DNA of 64,000 nt from Lumnitzera littorea (lineage: Eukaryota; Streptophyta; Magnoliopsida; Myrtales; Combretaceae). The DNA lies in contig JAMXBB010000010.1 in NCBI GenBank assembly GCA_024138015.1, forward strand, positions 15,161,835 to 15,225,834, read 5' to 3'. Under the pieces are notes generated by a model. The model was given only the letters and a program-made list of their open reading frames with translations. It was not told the DNA's origin and made no database searches. Below, in pieces: positions 39,097-50,497 of this stretch. How positions within the stretch are numbered: the first letter of the stretch is position 1; each line of letters begins with the position of its first letter. Both the position numbers and the translations under genes were made by a program.

Positions 39097-40590
39097 ATGG
39101 CATTTAATACATTAGGCTTTTTGGAAGGATAAGTAATCAATAGGCCTCATCTCTTAACCGGTAGTAATTATCCATATTGGAAATGTAGGATATCTATATT
39201 CTTGAAAGCTCAAAATAAACTACTATGGCTTGTAATTAACCAAGGATCATTTAAGATAGAAGGAAAAGAAGAAAGAGATTACTCAGATGATGATTGGAAA
39301 TTACTTGATCTAAATGAAGTTGCTATGAATATATTGTATTGTGCCATAAATGAAAATGACTTTAATAGAATATGTACATGTAAAAGTACCAAAGGAATAT
39401 GAGATGAATTACAAAGAACATATAAAGGAACTGGTAGAATAAGGGATGAAAAAATAAGCTTATTATGTAGACAATTTGAAAATTTTAGGATGGATTATAA
39501 TAAAACAATTGATGAGATGCATGATAGATTTATTAATATCATTAACCCCTTTCAGTGTTCTTGGAAAGACATTTACTAATCTTGAGATAAATTCCAAAAT
39601 TCTTAGATCTTTGTCAAGAGATTGGGAAGCCAAAAGAACCGTTATTGAAGAAGCTCATGATCTTAATGAAATGTCAAAAGAGCAACTCCTTGAAGAACTT
39701 AAGACACATGAGATGGTAAAGAGACAAGGAGAGGAGTTTAGAAAGAAAACAATTACTCTAAAAGCCATGAAGGAGAACTCAAGTAATGAAGAAAGTGAAG
39801 ATGATGATGAGGTCGCAATGTTGGTAAAGAAGTTTAGAAAGTTCATGAAATTCAATAAAAGGATTAAGAAAGATAAGGATGTATATGGAATCACCTTCTA
39901 AGTTCAAGAATGAAAAGAGAGATGTTATCAAATGCTACAATTGTCAAAAGCCGAGACATATTCAACAATAATGTCCATTGCTTAAGAAGGCCGATAAAGA
40001 GTAAAAAAGGAAAGCTATAATAACTACTTGGAGTGATGGGGATTCTGGCAACTCCAATAATAAAACTTACTTCATGACTCTTAATGATGAGGTATGTTCT
40101 CCTTGACATGATTCCTCCTTTGATGAACTTAGGAGTATGTATGATGAGTTGTTGAAAGAATTCATAAAAGTGCATAAGAAGAATAAAGTATTAAAGAAAA
40201 TGATGAGTTAAGTAGGTGATGAGTTTGATATCATCAAAAGTGAATACAATAAAGTAGTTGATACAAAAAAAGGATTAGAAGAAGACAATAAATATTTGAA
40301 AATTGAAAATGAGAGATTGACAAAAGAAAATGTAGAGCTAAGTACTAGAAATAATGAATTGATAAATGAAAATAGTAAATTAAAAGAGGTCAACAAGAAC
40401 TTTGAAAAGGAAATAAAAGAACTAAACCTTGAGGTAAAAAATTATGAAGGTGTGGTAGAGAAACTAAGTCGTCTTGAAATTAAAAACTCCATCCTAAGAA
40501 CTAGCTTAGATGACTCAAGAAAAACAATGGCAAAATTTGTAGATGGAGAGAAGAATTTGAATAAAATCCTTAGAACACAAAGCTAGGTTT
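39097..40590 (+). pseudogene. copia C2 gag remnant
   Basis: Starts at the ATG at 39097 with an early in-frame stop. The frame then gives the N-terminal block (LTGSNYPYWKCRI), a middle block (REDKISLL-like, then QFENFRMDYNKTIDEM) and, after a frameshift near 39560, LRSLSRDWEAKRTVIEEA. A CCHC zinc knuckle is at about 39930-39975 (CYNCQKPRHIQQ, then a stop before the last Cys). A Glu/Lys/Asn-rich coiled coil of about 95 residues follows (40296-40586). Gag packages the element RNA into particles in the cytoplasm. Many stops show it is dead. Confidence 0.7.
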
Positions 40591-40839
40591 AGATAAAATT
40601 GAAATAGCTTATATTAAGGAGAATGTGTATAAAACATACCAAAGCTACCTTGTTAAGGTATCAAATAAAACTTGTAAATTGTTATATTGTGCATACGTAT
40701 GCATTACATCACAATCTCTCCTTATGCAACAAAAGTAAAATAGTTTGGGTCCCTAAGGGATAGGTTTACATTACAATAACTAACCCCAAAAGACTCAAAC
40801 TAAAGTGGGTACCAAATAAATCATTGCTTATTTTATAGG

Positions 40840-42310
40840 ATCCTTCAAGACACAACAACAAATGGATCTTAGATAGCGGTTGCTCAAGACATATGACAGG
40901 AGACGCATCCAAGTTTACATTTATAGACTTGAAGGATGGGGAAAGCGTGGCTTTCAGAGATAATCGAAAAGCTCATGTTATTAGTGAAGGTAATATTTGC
41001 ATTAATAATGATCTTACTATTAAGCATGTATTAATCATTGATTACTTAAAACATAATTTACTTAGCATTAGTTAGTTGTATGGACGTTGGATATAAAGTA
41101 ATCTTTCATGCATCAAAATATTCTATTGAAAACATTAACAATGACCAAATCTGTTTTGAGGGGTATAGACGAGGAAACATTTACAAAATTGGCTTCAATA
41201 TGTTTTCATATTCTCTTGAGACTTGTCTATCCATTCAAAACAGTGATAGTTGGTTGTGGCATAAAAAGTTAGGACATACTAGTATGTATATCTTATCAAA
41301 ACTAGCTAAAAGGAATCTTGTTTGTTAAAGGATTACCTAAGATTAGTTTTGATAAAAATAGAACATGTCAAGCATATCAATATGGAAAACAAATCAAGTC
41401 ATCCTTCAAATCAAAAGATGCCATCTCAACTTTTAGGCCACTACTACACATGGATTTATTTAATCTAACCCAAACCTTATGTTTGGGAGGGAAAAGATAC
41501 ACCTTGATCATAGTTGATGATTTCACTAGATGTACTTAGACCTTCTTTCTTGCTAATAAGGATGAAACCTATCATGTATTCTTGAATTATAGCAAGAAGG
41601 TCCAAAATGAAAAAGGTCTTTTTATTGTCTCTATAAGAAGTGATCATAGGGGAGAATTTGAAAATCTTGATATGGAAGATTTTTGTAATAAAAATGGAAT
41701 AGAACATATCTTTTTGGCACCTATAACTCCACAACAAAAAATAGAGTTTTTGAAAGAAAAAATAAGACTCTTATGTAAATGACTAGGAATATGCTTTGTG
41801 ACAATAACCTACCTAAATATTTTTGGGCCGAAGTCATCAATACAGCTTGTTACATATCAAATTGCATTTTCATTAGATCAATTCTTAAGAAAACCTCTTA
41901 TGAGCTTTGGAAAAACAAAAGACTTAACATATCATATTTTCATCCCTTTGGAACAAGATGTTACATTCTCAATAACGGAAAGGAACAATTAGGAAAATTT
42001 GTTTCAAAGTTAGATGAAGGTGTTTTTCTTAGTTATTCTCTTACTAGTAAAGCTTATAGAGTATATAACAGGAGAACACTTATTGTAGAAGAATCAATTC
42101 ATGTTGCATTTGATTATACTTGTGTATATAAAGAGTTTAATGCTGAAATAGAAAACATTGGTGCTTATTTGGATAATCTTGGTCTTAACGAGAATCAATC
42201 CAACTCAATCGAAAAGGAATTCTCTAAGCAAGATGAAATTGTTAACAAATCTAACTTAGATTTACTTAGAGAATGGAAGTTTGTGAAAATCATCCTAAGG
42301 ATCTAATAAT
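40840..42310 (+). pseudogene. copia C2 protease and integrase remnant
   Basis: The protease block near 40867 reads WILDSGCSRHMTGD, with the catalytic D-S-G kept. The GAG-pre-integrase domain follows with SWLWHKKLGHTSM (near 41251) and a Cys pair region whose second Cys pair is damaged. Integrase core blocks are IIVDDFTR (near 41507), IRSDHRGEFEN (near 41632, catalytic Asp) and, after a rearranged stretch at 41735-41780, FWAEVINTACYISNC. The usual catalytic Glu block is degraded. The frame is interrupted by stops and several frameshifts. Confidence 0.75.
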
Positions 42311-42329
42311 AGGAGAATCATCCAATAGG

Positions 42330-43919
42330 GTACAAACTAGAGCTTCACTTAAAAATCTAAGTAATATAGTGTTTCTATCTCAACTTGAACAAAAAAATAT
42401 AGATAAAGCTTTAAAAGATGAATTTTGGATTCAAGCTATGCAAGAATAGCTAAATTAATTCATTAAAAATGAGGTATGGAACTTAGTATCTAAACCAAAA
42501 GATAGACTAGTAATTGGAACTAAGTGGATATTTTAAAATAAGTTAGATGAAACCAGAATAGTAACAAGAAACAAGGCACGTTTAGTAGCAAAAGGCTACA
42601 ACTAAGAAGAAGGAATTGATTTTGATGAGACCTTTGCTTCGCTTGCTAGATTAGAGGCCATTAGAATGATTTTAGCATTTGCCACATATAAAGACTTTAA
42701 ACTATATCAAATGGATGTTAAAAGTACCTTTTTAAATGGTTACATCAAAGAAGAGGTATATGTAGAGCAACCACCGAGTTTTGAGGATCATGAATTCCCA
42801 AACCATTTATATAAGCTTAATAAAGCCTTGTATGGACTAAAGTAAGCACCTAGAGCTAGGTATGAAAGTTTAAGTAACTTCTTGATAAAGAATGAATTCA
42901 TTAGAGGGAAACTTGATACAACACTATTTATTAAACAACACAATGATCTTATACTAATTGTTCAAATATATGTTAATGACATTGTATTTGGTGTAACTCA
43001 TATGGAATTAGTTAATGAGTTTGTCCAATGTATGAAGAACGAATTTGAAATGAGTATGATGGGAGAACTTAACTATGTCTTAGGTCTTCAGGTTAAGCAA
43101 ACCAAAGATGGAACCTTCATTAACTAAGATAAATACACTAAAGAACTCTTAAAAAGGTTCAAAATGGAAAATTGCAAAACTAAGCCAATTTTAGTGAGCA
43201 ACACTCTAAAACTTGATAAAGACGAGAGTGGAAAGAGCATTTGTGAAAAGATGTATAGGGGCATGATAAGAAGTCTTCTATATTTAATTGCATTTAGGCC
43301 CGATATTTTGTTTATTGTGTATCTATGTGCATGATTTCAATCTTGCCCTAAAGAATCTCACTTAAATGCAGTCAAACGCATTTTCAAGTATCTTGCAGGC
43401 ACTAATGAAATCGGCTTGTGGTATCCCAAGTTCACCTCACTTGATCTTATTGGATATTTCGATGTTGACTTCACCGGTTGTAAAGTTGATTGGAAAAGCA
43501 CAAGTGGGATATGTCATTTCCTTGGTAATTCATTAGTATCATGGCACTTAAAGAAACAAAACTCAGTAGCACTCTCTACTGTTGAAGTTGAATATATAGT
43601 AGTCGGTAGTTGTTGTACCTAAGTTTTATGGATGAAGCAAACATTGCTTTACTATGGTTTAAAATTTACCAATGTTCTAATAAGATGTGATAATACAAGT
43701 GCTATAAATTTGACCAAAAATCCAATTCAACATTCTAGGACTAAGCATATAGAAATTAGACATCACTTTATTCGTGATCATGTGCAAAACAATGATATTT
43801 ACCTAGTATTTGTTGACCCTAGTAATCAAATAGCCAATATCTTCACTAAACCCTTAGGTGAGGAAAGATTTTGCACTCTAAGAAGAGAATTAGGAATGAT
43901 CTTGCAAGATGAGTGCTAG
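42330..43919 (+). pseudogene. copia C2 reverse transcriptase and RNase H
   Basis: RT blocks run from 42400: FWIQAMQE, ARLVAKGYN, YQMDVKSTFLNGYIKEEVYV and LNKALYGLK. The catalytic motif near 42970 reads YVND instead of YVDD, so one catalytic Asp is lost. RNase H follows at 43390-43919 with GYFDVDFTGC, STVEVEYI, RCDNTSAI and a C-terminal NIFTKPLGEERF; the terminal stop is at 43917-43919. Stops replace Gln or Trp codons in many places, a pattern fitting C-to-T decay. Confidence 0.8.
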
Positions 43920-45152
43920 ACACATAAGAACCAACATAGCCCTTTTGAATAAAATTAACTTGCTTAGTAAGTTGATCGGAAAATATCATACTATGAGGTA
44001 TAAGAAACATGATCATATGGCTTTTATATATTAAATATCACATTTAACATGTTTTGGGTACACTTGAATTCATTTATACTTATATAAGTTTATATATGCA
44101 CAAATTTATCATGCATTGGTTTTCGTTCCTAAAACTGGGGCTCATATGTCCATTTTCATTCATAAATCGTACTTGAGTGGTCAAACTAGTATAAATTGAA
44201 TTTCATGCATAATCGACCTCTCTAGACCTATATTAGGTACTAAAATGTTATAAGGAGCATTTTTGGCATATTTTGGTCAATATGAGTGCTATTTGGTTTG
44301 ATCATGAGTTATTGTGTATCTTTATAACTTCCTTCATACTTGGAGAATGAACTTATCTTAAAATTGTGGAAGGTTGTACACTTGTTCACCATTTATTCAT
44401 ATGATTAGCCTTAATCCTAAGGAACTTATGTGGTGATTTTGTGATTTATAGAGTCTTAATACTACAATTTGCTCTTACAATTCTTAAATATGTATTTGAA
44501 AGTTGCTTGAAGTATTAGTGTGCCAAAACTCAATGGCTATTCACATGCCTTGCTTATATATGCACTCTTCTCTCATTAAACAAATCATAGGATTTTAGAG
44601 TTTGATTTGGCAAAATTTTTGAAAGGTAGCTTAAACTTTGCTTTTCCATGCTTTAATAGACTTTACAAACTTGTTTGAAGTGTTAGAATATTCATTGAAT
44701 CTCTAGAAGTCCAATTTGAATTGGAAACTTTGCTAAAAAAGGAGAACTTTGCTATTTTTCTGAAAAATTGTAGAAAATTGGCATATCAGTTACCCAATCC
44801 ACCGGCTTGTCGGTTTACCCCCTTGGATAATACAAAAATTTCGGTTTTGATCATTTAACTAGCAAGCTAGTTTACCTAAACATCAGCATGCCAGTTACTA
44901 CCCTAGATTTTGAATTCATTTTGTTTCTATTTGATGAACAGGCATGCTAGTACACTTAACGACCAGCATGCCGGTATGCTCCTCTAATTCTTTAATTTGT
45001 ATAGATTCTATTTCCTTAGTTGGCATGCTAGCTCCCTACACTACTGGCATGCTAGTTCATCAATTTCCTGGTGCAACTTAAGTTACGCTAAACCTTCTGT
45101 CTCTCTTTATTTTCTTCCACAAAAAACCCCATTTCTCCCCTTCAAACCCTAA
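43920..45152 (+). other. copia C2 3' region with GCATGC motifs
   Basis: A 1.2-kb non-coding stretch after RNase H. From about 44780 to 45060 it holds a cluster of related palindromic words (AGCATGCCAG, GGCATGCTAG twice, AGCATGCCGG, TGGCATGCTAG). The last 60 bases are CT-rich and look like a 5' leader. In Sireviruses this position can precede an envelope-like ORF; if one existed here it would be beyond the G1 insertion. Confidence 0.45.
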
Positions 45153-46040
45153 TGTTGTAGACCTTGACCAAGAACAGACAAGATCGATCGTTGGATGGGT
45201 CCAAGCTAGCAGAAAGCTTAAGAAGGATTAATGGGGAAAGTGTAGAAGGGCAAAAATGAATAATGAAATAGTAAGCAAAACCTACAAATAGTAACAGAGG
45301 ATATGATACACTAATGGAACTTCTAAGGACTTACAATACAATTCGATATGACGTATAAATTGGTCTGATGAGGTTACTCGTTACCTAACCTTACTTAAGG
45401 GAAAGGATAAGAGTGATGTTGAGAGAAACAAACAATGTTTACGTAAGGAAGAAAAAGTACTCATAAATTATAATAAGAATGATCTAATATGATGCCTTCC
45501 TAGTTATAAGTATAAGGGTATTTATACCCATAAGTTAGGAAAACTTGCCTAAAAAGGAAAAGACAAAAAGGACATTTCCTAAGGAAGTAATGTATAAGAT
45601 ACAAATGGGTAAAAATGAATATATAAGAAAAACAATCATTGGTGCAACGGATTTTGCACATGACACTGTACATGTGGCGATGTTACATTGGCAAGGTTGT
45701 TAGAAGATGTGGATAAAAAGTACGAACAGATGGCTTGTCAGAGCAAGGATGGCTTTGTCAATTCGGAGTCTCTCTTTTTCAGCTTCTCGACAAGGAAGAT
45801 GCTGAGTAATTGGTCGGCTCGAGTGTGAGAGAGTAATCTTCTATTTGGCACATTATTGAAAGATGGGTAGTCATGCGGCTCGACATGAAGGGTGATTCGG
45901 TAAAGAAGTACTCAGCTTTGGCAAGGGTCGACTGGAATAGAAGGATTCGTCGAGCCAATCTCTTTTATCCTTAGGTTCGGCTGTTGGTCAGGGCTCTGGT
46001 AGCTTGATTCTTATTATTCCTTCCAGGTTGTTTTGGATTT
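45153..46040 (-). repeat. 3' LTR of gypsy G1
   Basis: Starts TGTTGTAGACC on the plus strand, matching TGTTGCGGATC at 49756. The right boundary is approximate; coding for the integrase tail ends near 46085. Confidence 0.65.
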
Positions 46041-46084
46041 GGGATTAAATCCGAATGGTTTTCGCTTAGTTCTTCATTAAGGTG

Positions 46085-47150
46085 ATACGGATTGAGGTTG
46101 GCAATGTTAAAGGCATTAGAAACCCCATAGCCCTCTGGAAATTCTAATATGTAGGCATTATTATTGATCTTTTGGAGGATTCTGAAAGGTCCTTTTGCTC
46201 TTACAAATAATTTATTCCTCTTCTTGTTAGGGAACCATTCCTTGCTAAAGAGCAGCTATACCAAGTCTCCTGGCTGAAATTATTTGGCTGTCCTACCCTT
46301 AGTCTTTTCTCGCATTCTTCTAGTAGCTTGATCGATGTGTCGAGTGACTATGTCATAGATGTATTGAAGGGATCGTGCTATGGATGATGTGTTAAGGTCC
46401 TCTTATGCAGATACTAGTACAAGGGCATGATCGAGGGGCAACTTGGGATTGAACCCATAGACCACCTTGAAGGGAGTTTGCTTATTGGTGTCATATATTA
46501 TTCGGTTGTAGGCAAACTCAACCATTAGCAAGCAGATGTCCCAATTAGCCAAGTTCTTGCTTACTACAACTCAGAGTAGTGACCCTAAAGTACGATTAAC
46601 CACTTCTATTTGGCCATCAGTTTGGGAGTGACACAAGGTATTGAAGTGTAATTTGGTTCCCAGCCGACACTATAGGGTTCTCCAAAAATGACTTAAGAAC
46701 TTCGAGTCTCTATCAGAGACTATACCTCTCGGCACGCCGTATATCTGCATAATCTCCTATAAGAAAAGAGAAGCAATAGTCGAAGCGTTGTTAGTTTTCG
46801 AGTAGGGCGTGAAGTGTGCCATCTTATTGAACCTATCCACAATGACCATTACAGAATCTTTGCTTTGGGTAGTTCATGGTAGTCCGAGAACAAAGTCCAT
46901 GCTTAATTCGGTCTATGGTTTCGTTAGGATAGGTAGGGGCATTACTCTCCCTTATTCGGCCTGACACTTGGCCATCTTGCATATGGTACAGCTTTCGACC
47001 ACTCGATGCACATCTTTCCTCTTTCTTAGCCAAAAGAATTAGCCATTCAACAGTTCACAGGTCTTTCTTTCTCCAAAGTGTCTAGAGAGACCTCCACTAT
47101 GGGCTTCCCTGACTAGTAGCTCTCTTAGTGAACAAATCGGCATGTATAAT
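46085..47150 (-). pseudogene. gypsy G1 integrase remnant
   Basis: Inserts element DNA into the host genome. On the minus strand the HHCC zinc-binding region is readable near 46960-47110 (HFGERKTCELL, then CTICKMAKC). The core has MDFVLGLP, VIVDRFNKMAHF, VSDRDSKF with the catalytic Asp, and SQTDGQIEVVNRTLGSLL with the Glu. The tail has KGPFRILQKI near 46180, the GPY/F-type module common in chromovirus-type gypsy integrases, then a NLNPY ending. Stops and frameshifts break it. A chromodomain was not recognised. Confidence 0.7.
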
Positions 47151-47299
47151 TTTTCGCCTTGGAACAAGTATCCATCCTCTACATGAGACTCGTCTACTGT
47201 CCTCCCATCCACACATCATGAAATTATGGGTTCAAAGTGTAGATTTTCAAAATACTGTTCTTTGATACTTGCAAACCCAAACAATCTGGTTTGCAGTTC

Positions 47300-47880
47300 T
47301 AATAAAAGCGCATATCTCCTCGAAAGAGTATCTGCAATTACGTTGCTCTTTGCTTGCTTGTGCTTTATCACAAATTGAATCCTTTAAGGAATTCAAACTA
47401 TCTTGCCTACCACTTCAACAACTTAATCTGACTTCGGAGGTACCTTAACGATTCATGGTTAGTATATGTGACAAAGTCTCTCCGCTAATAAACAGTGCTG
47501 CCATACTTGAATTGCTTTGATTAGTGATAAAAGTTCTTTATTATACATAAAATAATTCAATTGGGTTCCTTGGAGCTTCTCACTATAGAAGGCAATTGGT
47601 TAGCTTTCTTGCATTAAGACAATGCCTATTCCAATGCTTGATACGTTGCATTCCAGGTAATTTTTTTTTTTTTTTTGTTGAAGTCAAGTAGTATTAACAT
47701 TGGGGCGGAGGTTAATCTTTCTTTTATCTTGGTGAAACTCCTCTCCTCTCTTTCTCTCCATCAGAAGTTGATGTTCTTTTTTAATTTAGTAAGTGGTGTG
47801 GTGAGGGTGCTGAAATTCCTGATAAATCTTTTGTAAAATGACACCAGTCCATGGAAACTTCTCATGTTGACACAAGTAGT
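47300..47880 (-). pseudogene. gypsy G1 RNase H and RT C-terminal end
   Basis: The minus strand encodes the RT-RNase H junction (GLVSFYKRFIRNFSTL near 47800-47860) and RNase H text (IAFYSEKL, YFMYNKELLSLIKAIQVW near 47500-47600). The fingers and palm of RT, including the YVDD block, are absent: the sequence passes from the protease tail near 47.99 kb to the RT thumb/connection within about 120 bases. This is an internal deletion. Confidence 0.65.
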
Positions 47881-47989
47881 AGGAGTGAGCCACTCAACAA
47901 TTGCTCGGTAGCATTAGGTTTAGTGTGATCTTCTGGTTATCCTTCTCAAACATATAAGTGTTCTTATAGCTGTTATGCATAACTCTCCT

Positions 47990-48250
47990 ATCCAACAACT
48001 ACGATCTTTTTAGCAATACATAGGAAGGGCACATAGGCAGTACGTGGTAGAGAATCTGGTCAGAGTACTTCCCCATAGTGATCGACAGTATTGTTTTCTA
48101 AGTGACATGTAATGCTCTTTTTTCACTTAACCAATGCAACTTCTACAGTCTTGGATGTGTAATAGTCGGCAACTTCAGTTTTGAAATAAGATCGACTAAT
48201 GTTACATTGGTGTGGCTTCCACTATCTACGATGAGGGCGTACTTCTAATC
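47990..48250 (-). pseudogene. gypsy G1 aspartic protease remnant
   Basis: Minus-strand text ALIVDSGSHTNV (about 48205-48240) holds the catalytic D-S-G. It is preceded by an acidic linker (48245-48487) and followed by LPTITHPR and a MHNSYKNTYMF block, the usual order in plant gypsy gag-pro polyproteins. A few stops are present. Confidence 0.7.
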
Positions 48251-48479
48251 ATTCACCTTATAGGTGGTATGGAACAAATTCTCTTTTTGCTCCTCCTCTT
48301 GTGAGGGTTCCACGTTTATAATGTGTCGGACAACTATAAGTAACTGATCTAAGTCCTTAAGAAAGATATCTTCCTCAATCAGCTCTTTTTTGGTACTTTC
48401 TTTCTTGACTGGAACTTGCTCTTCTTCGGGTTCCTCATCTGTACTCTCCACTTCTAGCTTCGAGATATCTCCTTTGATG

Positions 48480-49582
48480 ACCATCATCCGTCGATTCGGT
48501 TACTGAGCAGCCATGTGTCTGAACCCCTGGCACTTAAAGCACTTGATCTAACTGGTCTTCCTGCCAAACCCTTACCCCTTCTCAAATGTTCGAGTCGACA
48601 CTTCATCATTAGGTCAGCCTTTCTACTTGTCTCCGATATCAACCTTCCTTCTCGACTCGGTATTCGGTAGAGTTCGGTGACTTGCTTGTTTGAGTTGGCT
48701 AGTCGACATCCTCGCTGGTACTTCGCTCCTTCTTTGCCTCTCTACATGTTGGGCAATCTTAATAGCCTTATCTATGGGGTCAAATCATTGGAGCTTTATG
48801 ACGTCTTGAATATATCCTCTCAACTCAGTAACGAACCTTGAGACTGTTTGAGCTGGTGGTTCCTTTAATTTGCAACGGATTATGAGCATTTGAAACTCTT
48901 ATACATATTCATCAATAGTTCGGCTTCCTCATCTTAGCTCCTGAAGCCGAGTGAAAGTATCTTGGAGATAGGTTTCCGACACAAACCTATTTTTGAGCAC
49001 TTTCTTCATCTCAAGCTAAGTGTTAATCTCTCGATAGCCCTTTTGTCTTCTCAAAGCCTGAAAATTCTTTCAACACATGGCGGTATATCCAGAGAATTCA
49101 ACAGTAGCAATTCTCACTTTCTCATAATCCCCATATTGATAGTAATTAAACACATGCTCCACTTTCTCTTCCCAATCTAGATACTAATTAGTATTCCCAG
49201 ATCTATTGAAACTCGGAATCTGAAGCTTCACATGGTTGGATGCTTTGGGGATTTGTACACATTCCTCTTTAAAATACTCTTCTTCCTCTTCATTAAGCTC
49301 TCTTAAGTCTATCATTCGCCTTACTCGTCCACCAACTCCTTCACTTCGAACGGGTCGAATTGGGTTGTAACCTTTAACAGGTTGAGCAGCTTGTGAAGTG
49401 TTTTGCGTGGTATCAATAGGTCGATAAGATAGTGTATGAATAACTTGAGTTGGATCTACTAAGAGGTTAACTATCTCAGCAAGCCTTTTGTCAGTACTTC
49501 TAAGAGGTCCTTGAGACTATTGTCTATGGTGGACAACTCTATTGTCATCATCAGTACTAACATTCATATTTGGGTCTATCAT
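48480..49582 (-). pseudogene. gypsy G1 gag remnant
   Basis: Starts at the ATG at 49582 on the minus strand. N-terminal to C-terminal: an Asp/Arg-rich lead, a capsid-like Retrotrans_gag region (YLDWEEKVEHVFNYYQY near 49170, then a DEYV-EFQMLIIRC block near 48890), and a zinc knuckle at 48505-48550 (CFKCQGFRHMAAQ followed by a stop where the final Cys should be). The acidic spacer before protease contains EEPEEEQVPVKKE. At least six stops. Confidence 0.65.
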
Positions 49583-49740
49583 TTTTCCTCACAGATTCAA
49601 AGCTTAAACAAATACTTCAAGAAGTCAATAGTTAACGACACAACAGTCAATGAACATAGTAACTTGCTTTGTTTCACATATACAAAATAAAGCATAACAG
49701 AACTTCAAGAAGAACTAACTATAGTTCACATAAAACCTTC

Positions 49741-49753
49741 ACTCTGATACCAA
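49741..49753 (-). other. PBS of gypsy G1, tRNA-Met type
   Basis: On the minus strand TTGGTATCAGAGT, two bases after the LTR end. It is complementary to initiator tRNA-Met. Confidence 0.8.
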
Positions 49754-49755
49754 GA

Positions 49756-50497
49756 TGTTGCGGATCGTGACCAAGAACAAATAAGGCTGGTCACTAGATG
49801 GGTCTAAGCTTGTAGAAAGCTTGAAATAGGATTAATGGGAAAAGTGTGAAAGGGCAAAAATGAAGAATGAAACAATAAGCAAAACCTAAGAATAGCTTTA
49901 GAGGATATGATGCACCAATGAAGCTTCCAAGGACTCATGATACAATTCGATATGACGTACGAATTGGTTCGATGAGGTTATTTGCCACCTAACCTTACTT
50001 AAGAGAAAGAATAAGAGTGATGTTGAGAGTAAATAAACAGTGTTTATGTAAGAAAGAAAAAATACTCAAAAAGCATATTAAAAATGATCTGATATGATGC
50101 CTTTCTAGCTACAAGTACAAGGATATTTATACTCGTAAGTTAGGGCAATTTTCCTAAAAAGGAAAAGAAAAAAGAGACATTTCCTAAAGAAGTAATGTAC
50201 AAGATACAAAAGGTTATAAATGAATATACAAGAAAAACAATCATTGGTATAACGGATTTTGCATATGATACTATATACGTGGCGATGCTACATTGGCGAG
50301 GTCATTAAAAGATGCAAAAAAAAAGTATGGACAGATGGCTTGTCCAAGCAGGGATGGCTTTGTCAGTCTGGAGTCTCTTTTTCTTAGCTTCTCGGTAAGG
50401 AAGATGCCAAGTAGTTGGTTAGCTCGGGTGCAAGAGAGTAATCTTCTATTTAGTACACTATTGAAAGATGGGCGGTCATACAACTCGGCATGAAGGG
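49756..50497 (-). repeat. 5' LTR of gypsy G1, cut by Tat insertion
   Basis: 742 bp align with 45153-about 45895. The match stops at GAAGGG, where the Tat LTR begins; the remaining LTR bases must lie beyond the far end of the Tat element, outside this window. Confidence 0.8.

Larger units (their letters stand above)
38290..45152 (+). mobile_element. Sirevirus-like copia element C2
   Basis: Plus-strand order: probable 5' LTR (about 38.29-39.04 kb), degenerate PBS, gag, protease, integrase, RT, RNase H (ends 43919) and a 1.2-kb 3' region. Its right side is cut at 45153 by gypsy element G1, so the 3' LTR lies outside the window. Sirevirus affinity is inferred from the gag layout with a long coiled coil, the long region after RNase H and GC-palindrome motif clusters. 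Confidence 0.75.
45153..50497 (-). mobile_element. Ty3/gypsy element G1, interrupted
   Basis: Minus-strand element inserted in copia C2. Left (3') LTR 45153-about 46040; integrase about 46085-47150; RNase H and RT end about 47300-47880; protease about 47990-48250; gag 48480-49582; PBS 49741-49753; right (5') LTR 49756-50497, cut by the Tat insertion. The catalytic part of RT is missing. The two LTRs differ at roughly 16-18% of positions over the first 220 bases, counted by eye. Confidence 0.75.

Noticed and set aside
46833..47033. 66-codon minus-strand frame
   Set aside because: Only its first half overlaps the integrase zinc-binding region in a shifted frame; it is a piece of the G1 integrase pseudogene rather than a gene of its own.
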